Shown one piece after another: positions 18,123-26,236 of a stretch of DNA of 64,000 nucleotides (position 1 is its first letter; every line of letters starts with the position of its first letter). Location of the stretch: assembly GCA_052386675.1 (NCBI GenBank), contig JBQTJX010000029.1:62001-126000 (forward strand), written 5' to 3'. The notes below the pieces were generated by a model. The model was not told where the DNA came from, did not search any database, and saw only the letters and a program-made list of their open reading frames with translations. Position numbers and translations under genes: made by a program. The DNA is from RBG-16-66-20 sp052386675. GTDB lineage: Bacteria; Pseudomonadota; Gammaproteobacteria; Burkholderiales; SG8-39.

Positions 18123-18955
18123 GGTGCCACGGCGCGCAGCTGCCGGGCGAGGTCCCGCAGCGCCTGCGGCAGGCGCGGTCCGAAGCCGAGCAGGTACAGG
18201 GCGTCCATGGACACCACGCGCCCCGCCTTTGCCGCCGGCGTCAGCGCAAGGCCGGGTTTTTCCCAGAGACGCTTCGCACCGCCCAGTTCCTGCAGCCCCT
18301 GGTCCGTAATCAGGATCACCTCGGGCGCGGCGGCGACCGCGGCCTCGGCGGTAAGCGGTTTGTAGCCCTTGAATCCGGAGGCCGCGTTGGTGGCGCCCGC
18401 GAGCTGCAGCATGGCGTGCGCCGCGGTGTCCTCGCCGGCGACCATCATGTTGGTGCCGGTGTGCGCGAGGATGAACGCGACGCGAGGCCTGCCGGGCAGG
18501 GCCTTCAGGAACTCGGTCGTGCGCGCCCATTCGGCTTCCAGGCGCGCGTGCAGCTCCGCGCCCGGCTGGCGCGCGCCGAGCGCCGCGGCGACTTCGCGGA
18601 CGTTGTCCCTGAGCACGCCGAAGCTGTGGCCCTGCGCGAGCAGCTTCACTGGCACGCCGGCGCCGCGGATCTGGGCGAGCGCCGTGCCCGGGCCTGCGTC
18701 GGCGGTCGCCAGCAGCAACTGCGGGCGCAGCGACAGCACGCCCTCGGCCGACAGCGAGCGCAGGTAGCCCACCTTCGGAAGCGCGCGCGCCGCTTCGGGT
18801 TCCAGGCTGGTGCTGTCGACGGCGACCAGGCGACTGCCGGCGCCCAGCGCGTAGACGATCTCGGTGACCGCGCCGCCGACCGCGATCACGCGCTCCTGCG
18901 CCAGGGCCGTGCCCGCGGCGGTCGCGAGCAGGACGATGGCGGCCAAGCGCTTCAT
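18119..18955 (-). CDS. hmuT: periplasmic heme-binding protein
   Basis: A 278-residue substrate-binding protein with a cleavable signal (MKRLAAIVLLATAAGTALAQ). The N-lobe carries VIAVGGAVTEIVYALGAG, and PKVGYLRSLSAEG near residue 65 contains the Tyr that ligates heme iron in HmuT/ShuT/PhuT. The C-lobe has GTNMMVAGEDTAAHAML near residue 170. It hands heme from HmuR to HmuUV. The start at 18955 overlaps the hmuS stop (ATGA) and gives a proper signal; an upstream in-frame start at 18988 lies inside hmuS and is rejected. Confidence 0.92.
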   Translation of the reverse strand: MKRLAAIVLLATAAGTALAQERVIAVGGAVTEIVYALGAGSRLVAVDSTSLEPEAARALPKVGYLRSLSAEGVLSLRPQLLLATADAGPGTALAQIRGAGVPVKLLAQGHSFGVLRDNVREVAAALGARQPGAELHARLEAEWARTTEFLKALPGRPRVAFILAHTGTNMMVAGEDTAAHAMLQLAGATNAASGFKGYKPLTAEAAVAAAPEVILITDQGLQELGGAKRLWEKPGLALTPAAKAGRVVSMDALYLLGFGPRLPQALRDLARQLRAVAP

Positions 18956-19983
18956 GCCGGGAACAGGCGCCCGAGCAGCTCGCGCCACGCGGTGCTCTCG
19001 GGCACGCCCGGCTTCCTTTTTCCGAACAGGAGGGCGATGGTCTCGCCGTCGACATCGAACAGCTCGAGCGAGGTCACGTCGCCGTCCGTGGTGGGCTTGC
19101 GCACGATCCAGGATTCGGCGATGCGGTCCTCGCGCAGGTGCAGGTTGAACCCGGGATCCATCACGTTCACCCAGCGGTCCATGATCCTGATGTTCGACAC
19201 CGGGCCGGTGTGGATCTGGATGCAGCCGCGGTTGCCGACGAACACCATGATCTCAAGCAGGTCCGCCGAGGCGGCCTCGAGCACCTTGCGCGCCGCGTCG
19301 TGCGGCGCCGGGCGGCAGAAGCCGGGTCCTGCGAGGCGCATCGCCTGGGTACGGGCGACGCCGAATTTCTTCAGCATGCCGAAGAATTCGTGCGTGTCCT
19401 TCATGTCGCCCCAGGCGCGGCGCAGGCCCTCGATGTCGACGGCGGCATCGGGGCGCGGCGTCTCGGGCGCCGGCGCCGGCTGCACGGACAGCCCCGGGGC
19501 CTGGTCGGCCGCGGCGAAGGCGTCCACGATCCGGCGCCAGGCGGCGGCGTCGCTCGCCTCGCGCAGGAAGATCTTGTGCACGGCGGCGCCCGAGGCGTCG
19601 TAGACCTGAAGGCTGCGCTGCGTGCCGCGGGGCGTCGACTCCTCGATCGCGAAGGCGTGCTTCCAGTGGCTGAAGAACAGGCGCAGGTCGATCGCCTCGC
19701 CCAGCGCGAGGCCGACCATGCCCTCGGCGGAGATGTTCTCGTAGGGGCCGTCCTTCTCGTGGACGCAGGATTCGTTGCGCGTGAGCGCCATCACGCTGCC
19801 CAGCTCCGGCACGCGCTTGAGCAGGTCGCGCAGGTCGCCCTCGAGCCGGGTCGCGGTGTCGCCCACGGCGCTTGCCACCAGCTCGGCCTCGCTCACGCCA
19901 AGGGCGTCGGCGGCGTCCCGGTTGCGCAGTTTCCGCGTCGCCTTCAGTTCGCGCCAGGCCTGCTGGATTTGTGCGGCTTGCAT
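18952..19983 (-). CDS. hmuS: hemin-degrading factor / cytoplasmic heme carrier
   Basis: A 343-residue cytoplasmic protein built of two HemS-like halves (about residues 1-170 and 180-343). The N-half contains MALTRNESCVHEKDGPYENIS, and the C-half contains the conserved NRGCIQIHTGPV segment, whose His is the likely heme ligand. Homologues (HemS, PhuS, ShuS) carry imported heme to heme oxygenase or break it down. No separate heme oxygenase gene is present in the window. It lies 20 bp after hmuR. Confidence 0.92.
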   Translation of the reverse strand: MQAAQIQQAWRELKATRKLRNRDAADALGVSEAELVASAVGDTATRLEGDLRDLLKRVPELGSVMALTRNESCVHEKDGPYENISAEGMVGLALGEAIDLRLFFSHWKHAFAIEESTPRGTQRSLQVYDASGAAVHKIFLREASDAAAWRRIVDAFAAADQAPGLSVQPAPAPETPRPDAAVDIEGLRRAWGDMKDTHEFFGMLKKFGVARTQAMRLAGPGFCRPAPHDAARKVLEAASADLLEIMVFVGNRGCIQIHTGPVSNIRIMDRWVNVMDPGFNLHLREDRIAESWIVRKPTTDGDVTSLELFDVDGETIALLFGKRKPGVPESTAWRELLGRLFPA

Positions 19984-20003
19984 GCTTGCCTCCTCGTGGT
20001 TGC

Positions 20004-22253
20004 CTAGAGATCGACGCGCAGCGACACGCTGACATTGCGCCCCGGGTTGGAATAGCGGTCCTCACGCCCGGCGCCGGCCGCGGTGTTCAGGAACGGCGCA
20101 GCCGCGGTGGCGCTCGAGGAGAGCAGGCGCACGTCGGACCAGTGCCAGTACTTCTCGTCGCCGATGTTGAAAATGCCGAAGTGCAGGCTCACGCGCTTGT
20201 CGAAGCGGACCCAGCCGGTCAGGTCGAATACCTGGTAGCCGCCCGGACGGAAGCCGTGGGCGCTGGTGTCGTCCACGTCGCCGTCGTCCACGCGCGAGAC
20301 GAAGGTGCCGGCGAACTGCCCGCCCCAGTTTCCGCCGCGCGACTCGTAGCGCAGGCCGGCGGCGAGCTTGGCCGGGTCGATGGTGTTGATGGGCTTGCCG
20401 GTGTCCTGGTCACGCCCGCGTGCGGAACCGAAGGCCGCGGCGAGTCCCCAGCCTTGGGCAATGCGCCAGTCAGTGCGTGCCTCCAGGCCGCTGATGCGGA
20501 CCCGGGACAGGTTGCGAGACTGGAAGGTGCCGAAGGGGAAGCCCGCGACGCAGGCCGGGTCGGCCGGGCACGCGAGCGCCTGCTGAGTGGCGATGAAGTC
20601 CTGGTAGCGGTTGGAGAACACCGCGACGCTGGCGTCCACGGGATCGGAGCCGGCGCGCACGCCGGCCTCGAAGCCGGTGGAGCGCTCCGGCTTCAGGTCC
20701 AGGTTCGGGATGAAGGTGTAGCCGGCGGCCGCGTTGGCGAAGGCGCCGAACAGATCCAGCGCCGGCGGCGCGCGGAAGCCCTTGGCGACCTGGCCGTAGG
20801 CGGACCAGACCGGGTTGAACTTCCAGAGCGCGCCCAGCTTGGGCGAGACCGCGCTGTCACTACGCACCTGCAGCCGCGCAGTCGGATTTCCGGTGGTGAA
20901 TATCGCGTCGGGTTTCGGATCGATGCGGAAGCTGTCGAGGCGCACCCCGGGGGTGAGCAGCAAGCGCCCGCCGGCGAGCGCGATCTCATCCTGCAGGAAG
21001 GCGCCGAACAGGCGCGTGTCGGTGTCGGGGAAATCGCGCGCCGGGAACGTGTCGGGGAATAGCACCTTGGTCACGACGCCAGTGTTCGGATTGACCGAGA
21101 AGCCGTCGCGCAGCTCGCTGGTGGCGGTCTGGACCAGGTCGAAGCCATAGCTCAGCCGGTGCGCGTGGCTGCCGAAATCCAGGCGCGATTCCAGCTGCAG
21201 GCCGCCGCCGACGCTGTCCTGGTCGAACTGGAAGGTGGTTTCGCGGACCGCCGGCGTGGTGCGGCGCTCGGTGGACTTCTGGAACGTGCGGCTCGCCTGC
21301 GCATGCAGGTTCCAGCGCAGTGCGCTCACCCAGCTCCAGGGCTTGAGCCACTCGTGCTCCAGCGACAGGCGCGAGCGGCGCGAACTGTCCTCGCCGGCCA
21401 GGGACAGGTCGCTCGCCACCGAGGGATTGCCGGTCAGCACGTCGGTCTGCGCGCGGCCATCCCGGTGCTCTCCGGTGAGCTTCACGGTGTGCCCGGAGGC
21501 GGGCTTGAGCACCAGCTTGCCCAGCAGGTTCTGCGATTCGTTGGTCTGCGGGTTGGCGAGGGTGCGAGCGTCGCCGAAGCCGCCGACGGTGCCCTTGTTC
21601 TCTGTTTCGTGGCCTCGACGGTCGGTGTACCAGAGCATGCCCTGGACATCGCCACGCCCGGCGGCGACCGAGAAATGGTTGGCCAGGCTGCGGTCGGCGC
21701 CGGCGTAGCTGCCCTTCCAGCCTGCGTACCACGGGCGGTCGGTGAGCCGGAGCAGGTCGGCGGGGTCCTTGGTGGTGAAGGACACCACGCCGCCGATGGC
21801 GTCCGAACCATAGAGCGGGGAACCGGCGCCGCGCAGGATCTCGACGCGCTTCAACGTCTCCATCTCGACCAGGTCGCGCGAGGTGCCGTTCAACAGGCTC
21901 GCGCTGAAGCTGAACTCGTCGGGCACCCGGATGCCGTCCAGCAGCATCAGCACGCGGTTACCCTCGATGCCGCGGATGTTGAAGCTGGCGTTGCCGAAGC
22001 GCCGCGACTGCTCGCTGCGCACCGATACGTTGGGCTCGTAGCGCACCAGGTCGCGCGCGTCCTGCACCATCTCGCGCTCGATGCGCTCGTCCCGGATCAC
22101 GCTCACCGTGGCCGGGACCTCGTCGGCCGGGTTCTCGGTGCGGGTGGCCGATACGGTTACTTCCTTCAGGCGCGCCGGTTCAGGCGCCGCCTGCTGGGCG
22201 AAGGCCGGTGCCGCGACGAGCGCGGCAGCCGGGACGAGGAACGCTCTTTTCAT
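20004..22253 (-). CDS. hmuR: TonB-dependent heme receptor
   Basis: A 749-residue outer-membrane receptor. A signal peptide (about residues 1-20, ending PAFAQ) is followed by a TonB box-like KEVTVSATRTENPADEVP near residue 30. The plug domain (about 45-160) has NIRGIEGNRVLMLLDGIRVPD, and a 22-strand barrel ends in aromatic NVSVSLRVDL. The heme-receptor FRAP/NPNL-type region appears as GFRAPPALDLFG near residue 500 and FIPNLDLKPERS near residue 527. The ATG at 22253 is preferred over 22262 because the AAGGGAG ribosome site touches the latter and sits 9 nt from the former. It imports heme using TonB-ExbBD. Confidence 0.92.
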   Translation of the reverse strand: MKRAFLVPAAALVAAPAFAQQAAPEPARLKEVTVSATRTENPADEVPATVSVIRDERIEREMVQDARDLVRYEPNVSVRSEQSRRFGNASFNIRGIEGNRVLMLLDGIRVPDEFSFSASLLNGTSRDLVEMETLKRVEILRGAGSPLYGSDAIGGVVSFTTKDPADLLRLTDRPWYAGWKGSYAGADRSLANHFSVAAGRGDVQGMLWYTDRRGHETENKGTVGGFGDARTLANPQTNESQNLLGKLVLKPASGHTVKLTGEHRDGRAQTDVLTGNPSVASDLSLAGEDSSRRSRLSLEHEWLKPWSWVSALRWNLHAQASRTFQKSTERRTTPAVRETTFQFDQDSVGGGLQLESRLDFGSHAHRLSYGFDLVQTATSELRDGFSVNPNTGVVTKVLFPDTFPARDFPDTDTRLFGAFLQDEIALAGGRLLLTPGVRLDSFRIDPKPDAIFTTGNPTARLQVRSDSAVSPKLGALWKFNPVWSAYGQVAKGFRAPPALDLFGAFANAAAGYTFIPNLDLKPERSTGFEAGVRAGSDPVDASVAVFSNRYQDFIATQQALACPADPACVAGFPFGTFQSRNLSRVRISGLEARTDWRIAQGWGLAAAFGSARGRDQDTGKPINTIDPAKLAAGLRYESRGGNWGGQFAGTFVSRVDDGDVDDTSAHGFRPGGYQVFDLTGWVRFDKRVSLHFGIFNIGDEKYWHWSDVRLLSSSATAAAPFLNTAAGAGREDRYSNPGRNVSVSLRVDL

Positions 22254-22334
22254 GGCCAGCATCTCCCTTGGGGCAGAGAAAAGTGCTGGCTGGCGGCGGC
22301 CGGTCGGCCGCGCTGGCTGGCGGTGGGGCCGCGC

Positions 22335-22499
22335 TCAGGCGGTCAGGATCAACTTGTCGTTCTGGGTCAGCCGCAGCCGGTACTCGCGCCCGTTGTGCAC
22401 GATCACCAGTTCCCGCTTCTCGCCCAGCAGGGACTCGCTGGTGACGCGCGCAAGGTCCTTGGGCTGCTTCGGGTTGGGCTTGGACTTCTCAGTCTGCAT
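22335..22499 (-). CDS. hemP: hemin uptake protein HemP
   Basis: A 54-residue protein with the HemP/HmuP signature HNGREYRLRLTQNDKLILT in its C-terminal half and a Lys/Pro-rich N-terminus. HemP/HmuP proteins are small regulators; in Burkholderia and rhizobia they promote expression of the heme receptor gene. It is the first gene of the operon, 81 bp ahead of hmuR. The ATG at 22499 has no ribosome site; it lies 6 nt after a -10 element, so the mRNA is probably leaderless. An in-frame TTG two codons upstream falls inside the promoter and is unlikely. Confidence 0.9.
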   Translation of the reverse strand: MQTEKSKPNPKQPKDLARVTSESLLGEKRELVIVHNGREYRLRLTQNDKLILTA

Positions 22500-22505
22500 A
22501 CGCAA

Positions 22506-22534
22506 ACGATAAGCGTTCTCATTAGCGTTGTCAA
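22506..22534 (-). promoter_or_regulatory. hemP-hmu operon promoter (sigma-70 type)
   Basis: On the minus strand a perfect -35 TTGACA (22534-22529) is followed after exactly 17 bp by -10 TATCGT (22511-22506). Six bases later comes the hemP ATG, so transcription should begin at or next to the start codon. The spacer is filled by a Fur-box match, giving direct iron repression by blocking RNA polymerase. Confidence 0.75.
22508..22526 (-). promoter_or_regulatory. Fur box
   Basis: Read on the minus strand, GCTAATGAGAACGCTTATC agrees with the classical 19-bp Fur consensus at 14 of 19 positions by eye count. It covers the spacer and overlaps the -10 of the hemP promoter, the expected place for an iron-dependent repressor. 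No second box was seen at chaN or tonB, so the whole operon is probably controlled from here. Confidence 0.75.
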
Positions 22535-22585
22535 TCGACCATTTCAGAAAATATGCTCCGAAAGATAAGTGACTACTAACAATCT

Positions 22586-23440
22586 TCAGGATCCCTTGCG
22601 CATTCCCTCGCAGGGATCCGGCCGCGGCTGCGGCAGGGTGAACCAGAGATAGTCGTAGGCGCCAGGATCGTAGGCGCGCGGATCCGCCTCGCCCGCGCGC
22701 GTCTCGATGAATCCCAAGCTGACCACGCTGGCATCCTCCGGCAGATACCGGGATACGCCTCGATCGCGCCTGACGTGGCCATTGCCGGCGATGAGGACCG
22801 CGCCGCCGGCGGCTCCGGACAGCGCGGCGGCAATCGTGGCGTCCCGCGCGCGCTGCGCCAGCACCATTGCGGGCACCACCTTCGCCGGCAGCGCGCCGCA
22901 ATGGGAAATCTCGATCTCGCGCCGCATCGCGGCTTCGGCGGCGGCCGGCCATTCCGGAAGGGCAATGCCTTCCACCTTTCCCGTCATGACGACGCGGCGC
23001 GCCTCGGCGCGTGGCAGGTTCGCCGCCCGCACCGCGTGCCCGGCGCGCAGGGACGCTTCCAGGAGCGGCCGGTGCAGCGGCCAGCGCCAGCCCTTTTCAT
23101 CCAGCCGGCCGGCGCGCGCGAGCGCATCTGCGTCCGCGCCGGCGCGCTGCGCCGCGCGCAGGGCGGGGTCGTGCTCGCGGTCGAACTGCTCGAAGAAGAC
23201 TTCCGTGGGCGCCAACTGCTCCAGCAAGCGCGCGCGGATGGCGTGGTGCTCCGGGTGGTCGTGTACTTCCCCCAGCAGCCGGTAGCGCGCGGCGCGCAGC
23301 CGCGCGAGGAGGGTGTCTTCGTCGATGTAGTGCCCGCCGCGCGCATCCCAGATACGCCCTTCCAGCGCCGCGGGCGGGTTGGTGGCGCAGCCGGCGAGAA
23401 GCAGCGCGCCGGCCGCGAGGGCGGCAAGCGCCCGCCTCAT
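22586..23440 (-). CDS. ChaN family (heme-binding, PhuW-like) lipoprotein
   Basis: A 284-residue lipoprotein with lipobox LLAGC (about residues 17-21). The ChaN/TIKI-like fold motifs are RYRLLGEVHDHPEHH near residue 52, EVFFEQFDREHD near residue 78, and VLIAGNGHVRRDRGVSRYLP near residue 222. ChaN of Campylobacter is an iron-regulated heme-binding lipoprotein, and PhuW of the Pseudomonas phu heme locus is a relative. Here it is the last gene of the aldolase/dehydrogenase set (5 bp after the dehydrogenase stop). It sits directly upstream of hemP on the same strand, fitting a heme role. Confidence 0.8.
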   Translation of the reverse strand: MRRALAALAAGALLLAGCATNPPAALEGRIWDARGGHYIDEDTLLARLRAARYRLLGEVHDHPEHHAIRARLLEQLAPTEVFFEQFDREHDPALRAAQRAGADADALARAGRLDEKGWRWPLHRPLLEASLRAGHAVRAANLPRAEARRVVMTGKVEGIALPEWPAAAEAAMRREIEISHCGALPAKVVPAMVLAQRARDATIAAALSGAAGGAVLIAGNGHVRRDRGVSRYLPEDASVVSLGFIETRAGEADPRAYDPGAYDYLWFTLPQPRPDPCEGMRKGS

Positions 23441-23445
23441 GCGGC

Positions 23446-24384
23446 TCACGTCACCGGCGTCTTGACCGGCTTGCCGGCGAAATGCAGCCGCAGGTTCTCG
23501 ACCTGGAGCGCGCCCATCGCGGTGCGCGTCTCGTCGGTGGCGCTGCCCACGTGCGGCACCAGCACCGCGTTCTCCACCGAGAACCACGCCGGGTCGATTT
23601 TCGGCTCGCCGTCGAACACGTCCAGGCCCGCGCCCGCGATTTTGCCCTCGCGCAGGTAGCGCAGCAGCACCGCTTCGTCGATGAGCGAGCCGCGCGCGAT
23701 GTTGACCACATAGCCCCTGGGCCCGAGCGCATCGAGCACCTGGGTGTTGACGATGCGCATCGTCTCCGCGCCGCCGGGAGCGGCGATCAGCAGCACATCG
23801 GAATGCTTCGCCAGCGACACCACGTCGGGCTCGTAGGGCCAGGCGACCTTCTTGCGGCTGCGGTTGTGGTAGCGGATCTTCATGCCGAAGGCCTCGGCGC
23901 GCTTCGCGATCGCCTCGCCGATGCGCCCCAGGCCCAGCACGCCGAGCGTCTTGCCGCCCAGTGAAGTGGTGAGCGGGTAGGCGCCGCGTGTCGCCCACTG
24001 CCCGGCGCGCAGGTAGTTCTCGGATTGCGGGAAGCGCCGCAGCGTGTTCAGCACCAGCGCCATCGCGGTGTCCGCGACGCAGTCGTTCAGCACGTCGGGC
24101 GTGTTGGTGACGAGGATCCTGCGCTTCCTGGCCGCGGCGAGGTCGATGGCGTCCACGCCGACGCCGAAGTTTGAGATGAGCTCCAGCTTGGGCAGCTGGT
24201 CCATCAGCGCGGCGTCGGCGCCAGCCGGGCCGAACGTGGCCAGCGCCCGCACCGCGCCCGCGTGCCGGCGCAGGAATGCCGCGCGGTCGGCGGACTCGTA
24301 GAGCTTGTGGCAGGTGAAGGACTGGTCCAGCGCGTCCTGCGTGCGCTGGAAGATCTTCCCGGTGACGATGATCTCCGGTTTCAT
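23446..24384 (-). CDS. D-isomer-specific 2-hydroxyacid dehydrogenase
   Basis: A 312-residue NAD(P)-dependent oxidoreductase of the glyoxylate/hydroxypyruvate reductase (GhrB-like) type. The nucleotide-binding motif GLGRIG is at residues 151-156, and the catalytic residues are Arg231 (NIARGSLID), Glu260 (DVFDGEP) and His278 (VPHVGS). The NRSRKK stretch after the second beta strand favours NADPH over NADH. It reduces a 2-keto acid or the reverse. It lies downstream of an HpaI-type aldolase, whose pyruvate-like or aldehyde product it might process. The longer open frame upstream overlaps the aldolase and is rejected. Confidence 0.88.
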   Translation of the reverse strand: MKPEIIVTGKIFQRTQDALDQSFTCHKLYESADRAAFLRRHAGAVRALATFGPAGADAALMDQLPKLELISNFGVGVDAIDLAAARKRRILVTNTPDVLNDCVADTAMALVLNTLRRFPQSENYLRAGQWATRGAYPLTTSLGGKTLGVLGLGRIGEAIAKRAEAFGMKIRYHNRSRKKVAWPYEPDVVSLAKHSDVLLIAAPGGAETMRIVNTQVLDALGPRGYVVNIARGSLIDEAVLLRYLREGKIAGAGLDVFDGEPKIDPAWFSVENAVLVPHVGSATDETRTAMGALQVENLRLHFAGKPVKTPVT

Positions 24385-24395
24385 GGATACCTTTC

Positions 24396-25169
24396 TCAGG
24401 TGTTGAACTTCGCGCGCAAAGCTTCGGCACCGCGCGCGAGCAGGCCCACGTCCGCGCCCACCGCGCAGAAATTGCAGCCCGCGGCGATCATGCGCCGGGC
24501 ATCGGCCTCTACCGGCGACAGGTAGCCCGCCGCCTTGCCTGACTTGCGGATCCGGCGCATCGCCTCCTCGATCAGCGGCAGCACCGCCGGATTGGACGTC
24601 TCTCCGGTATGGCCCATCGACGCGTGCAGGTCGGCTGGCCCGATGAACACGCCGTCCACGCCGTCCACCGCGCAGATGGCCTCGAGCTGGTCGAGCGCCG
24701 GCTTGGTCTCCACCTGCACCAGCACGCACAGTTCCTCGTGCGCGCGCTTCGCATAGTCCTTGACGCGACCGAAGCGCGAGGCGCGCGTGGTGCCGGCCAC
24801 GCCGCGCACGCCCGCGGGCGGATAGCGCGTGGCCGCGACCGCGGCTTTCGCCTCCTCCACGGTGCACACATAGGGAATGAGCAGCGACTGCGCGCCAGCG
24901 TCCAGCACGCGCTTGATGTGCACCGTGTCGTTCCACGGCACCCGCACCACCGCCGAGGTCGGATAGGGCGCCGCCGCCTGGAGCTGGGTGAGCAGGCTCT
25001 CCAGGTCGTTGGGTGAATGCTCCTGGTCGAGCAGGATCCAGTCGTAGCCCGCCCCGGCGATGACCTCCACCGAGTAGTTGGACGACAGGCTGGACCACAG
25101 CCCGATCTGCGAGCGCCCTTCCTTCAGCGCGCGCTTGAATGCGTTCTTTGGCAGCTCCATCGGCGTCAT
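24396..25169 (-). CDS. HpcH/HpaI family aldolase
   Basis: A 257-residue class II (metal-dependent) aldolase. The metal/substrate motifs are GYDWILLDQEHSPND near residue 41 (catalytic His and Glu), VQVETKPALDQLEAI near residue 152, and VFIGPADLHASMG near residue 176. Family enzymes cleave 4-hydroxy-2-oxo acids to pyruvate plus an aldehyde. The ATG at 25169 overlaps the stop of the upstream binding protein (TGATG); an in-frame ATG at 25160 is an alternative. Grouped with a hydroxyacid dehydrogenase and a Bug-type binding protein, it suggests uptake and cleavage of an unidentified hydroxy/oxo acid. Confidence 0.88.
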   Translation of the reverse strand: MTPMELPKNAFKRALKEGRSQIGLWSSLSSNYSVEVIAGAGYDWILLDQEHSPNDLESLLTQLQAAAPYPTSAVVRVPWNDTVHIKRVLDAGAQSLLIPYVCTVEEAKAAVAATRYPPAGVRGVAGTTRASRFGRVKDYAKRAHEELCVLVQVETKPALDQLEAICAVDGVDGVFIGPADLHASMGHTGETSNPAVLPLIEEAMRRIRKSGKAAGYLSPVEADARRMIAAGCNFCAVGADVGLLARGAEALRAKFNT

Positions 25170-26149
25170 CAGTCGAACTTGGCGCCGGATTCCTTCACCA
25201 GCTTGGCCCACTTGGCCTGCTCGGACTGCATCCAGCTGCCGAGGGCCGCCGGCGTGCCGGTGCGCACGTCGGTGCCCAGCTTGGCGAAGCGCGCCTTCAT
25301 GTCCGGCGCGTTGAGCACCTTGATCAATTCGGCGTTGAGCCTGGCTACCACCGCGGGCGGCGTGCCGGCGGCGCCGACGATGCCCTGGAAGGAACCGGTC
25401 TCGAAGCCGGGCAACCCCTGCTCGGCGATGGTTGGCGTTCCCGGTGCCGATGGCACGCGTTGCGCGCTGGAGATGCCCAGGGCGCGCATCCGGCCACCGG
25501 TGACCGAGGGCCAGGTGGCGAGCATGCCGTTGAACAGCACGTGCGCCTGGCCGCCCGCGACGGCGGTCACCGCGTCGGCGCCGCCCTTGTATGGAATGTA
25601 GGTCCAGTTCACGCCCATGCGCTGGGCGAACTCGATGCCCGCCAGTTGCGGCGCGCCGCCGATGCCGGAGACCGCGAAGTTCAGCTTGCCCGGGTGGGCC
25701 TTGGCCATCGCCACCAGTTCGGCGACGTTCTTCACCTGCACGTCCGGATGCACCGCGAGCACGTGGGGCGAGTAGGACACCATCACCACCGGCGAGAAGT
25801 CCTTGGACGGATTGAACGGCAGTTTCGGATAGACGCTCGCGCTGATGACCAGGCCGCCCAGATCCGTCAGCAGCAGGGTGTAGCCGTCGGGCGCGGACTT
25901 GGCGACGTAGTCGGCGCCGACATTCCCGTTGGCGCCCGGGCGGTTCTCGACCACCACCGGCTGGCCCCAAGCCTCGGTGAGTTTCGGGCCGATCTGACGC
26001 GCGAGGATGTCGGAGGTGCCGCCCGCGGCGTAGGGCACCGTGATGCGGATCGGCTTGGTCGGGTACTGCTGGGCATGGACGGAGGGTGCGACGGATGCGG
26101 CGGCGAGGCTGGCCGCCAGCACGACGGCGGCGGCTGAGAAGCGTTTCAT
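25169..26149 (-). CDS. Bug-family (tripartite tricarboxylate transporter) solute-binding protein
   Basis: A 326-residue periplasmic protein. A signal peptide (about residues 1-26, ending VHAQ) is followed by the Bug hallmark YPTKPIRITVPYAAGGTSDILAR and, further on, VENRPGANGNVGADYVAKS. The family is hugely expanded in Burkholderiales and binds carboxylates for TctAB permeases. No tctA or tctB is present, which is common for orphan Bug genes. GGGAG lies upstream of the ATG at 26149. It is the first gene of a leftward set with an aldolase and a dehydrogenase, which hints that its ligand is their substrate. Confidence 0.9.
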   Translation of the reverse strand: MKRFSAAAVVLAASLAAASVAPSVHAQQYPTKPIRITVPYAAGGTSDILARQIGPKLTEAWGQPVVVENRPGANGNVGADYVAKSAPDGYTLLLTDLGGLVISASVYPKLPFNPSKDFSPVVMVSYSPHVLAVHPDVQVKNVAELVAMAKAHPGKLNFAVSGIGGAPQLAGIEFAQRMGVNWTYIPYKGGADAVTAVAGGQAHVLFNGMLATWPSVTGGRMRALGISSAQRVPSAPGTPTIAEQGLPGFETGSFQGIVGAAGTPPAVVARLNAELIKVLNAPDMKARFAKLGTDVRTGTPAALGSWMQSEQAKWAKLVKESGAKFD

Positions 26150-26236
26150 TTTTTTGTCTCCCTTGGGTCGGCAAGTCGCCGAGCAGGGCATTGTAAACTT
26201 GCCCCTGCCAACGAGATACCCCGGAAGGAAAAATAA

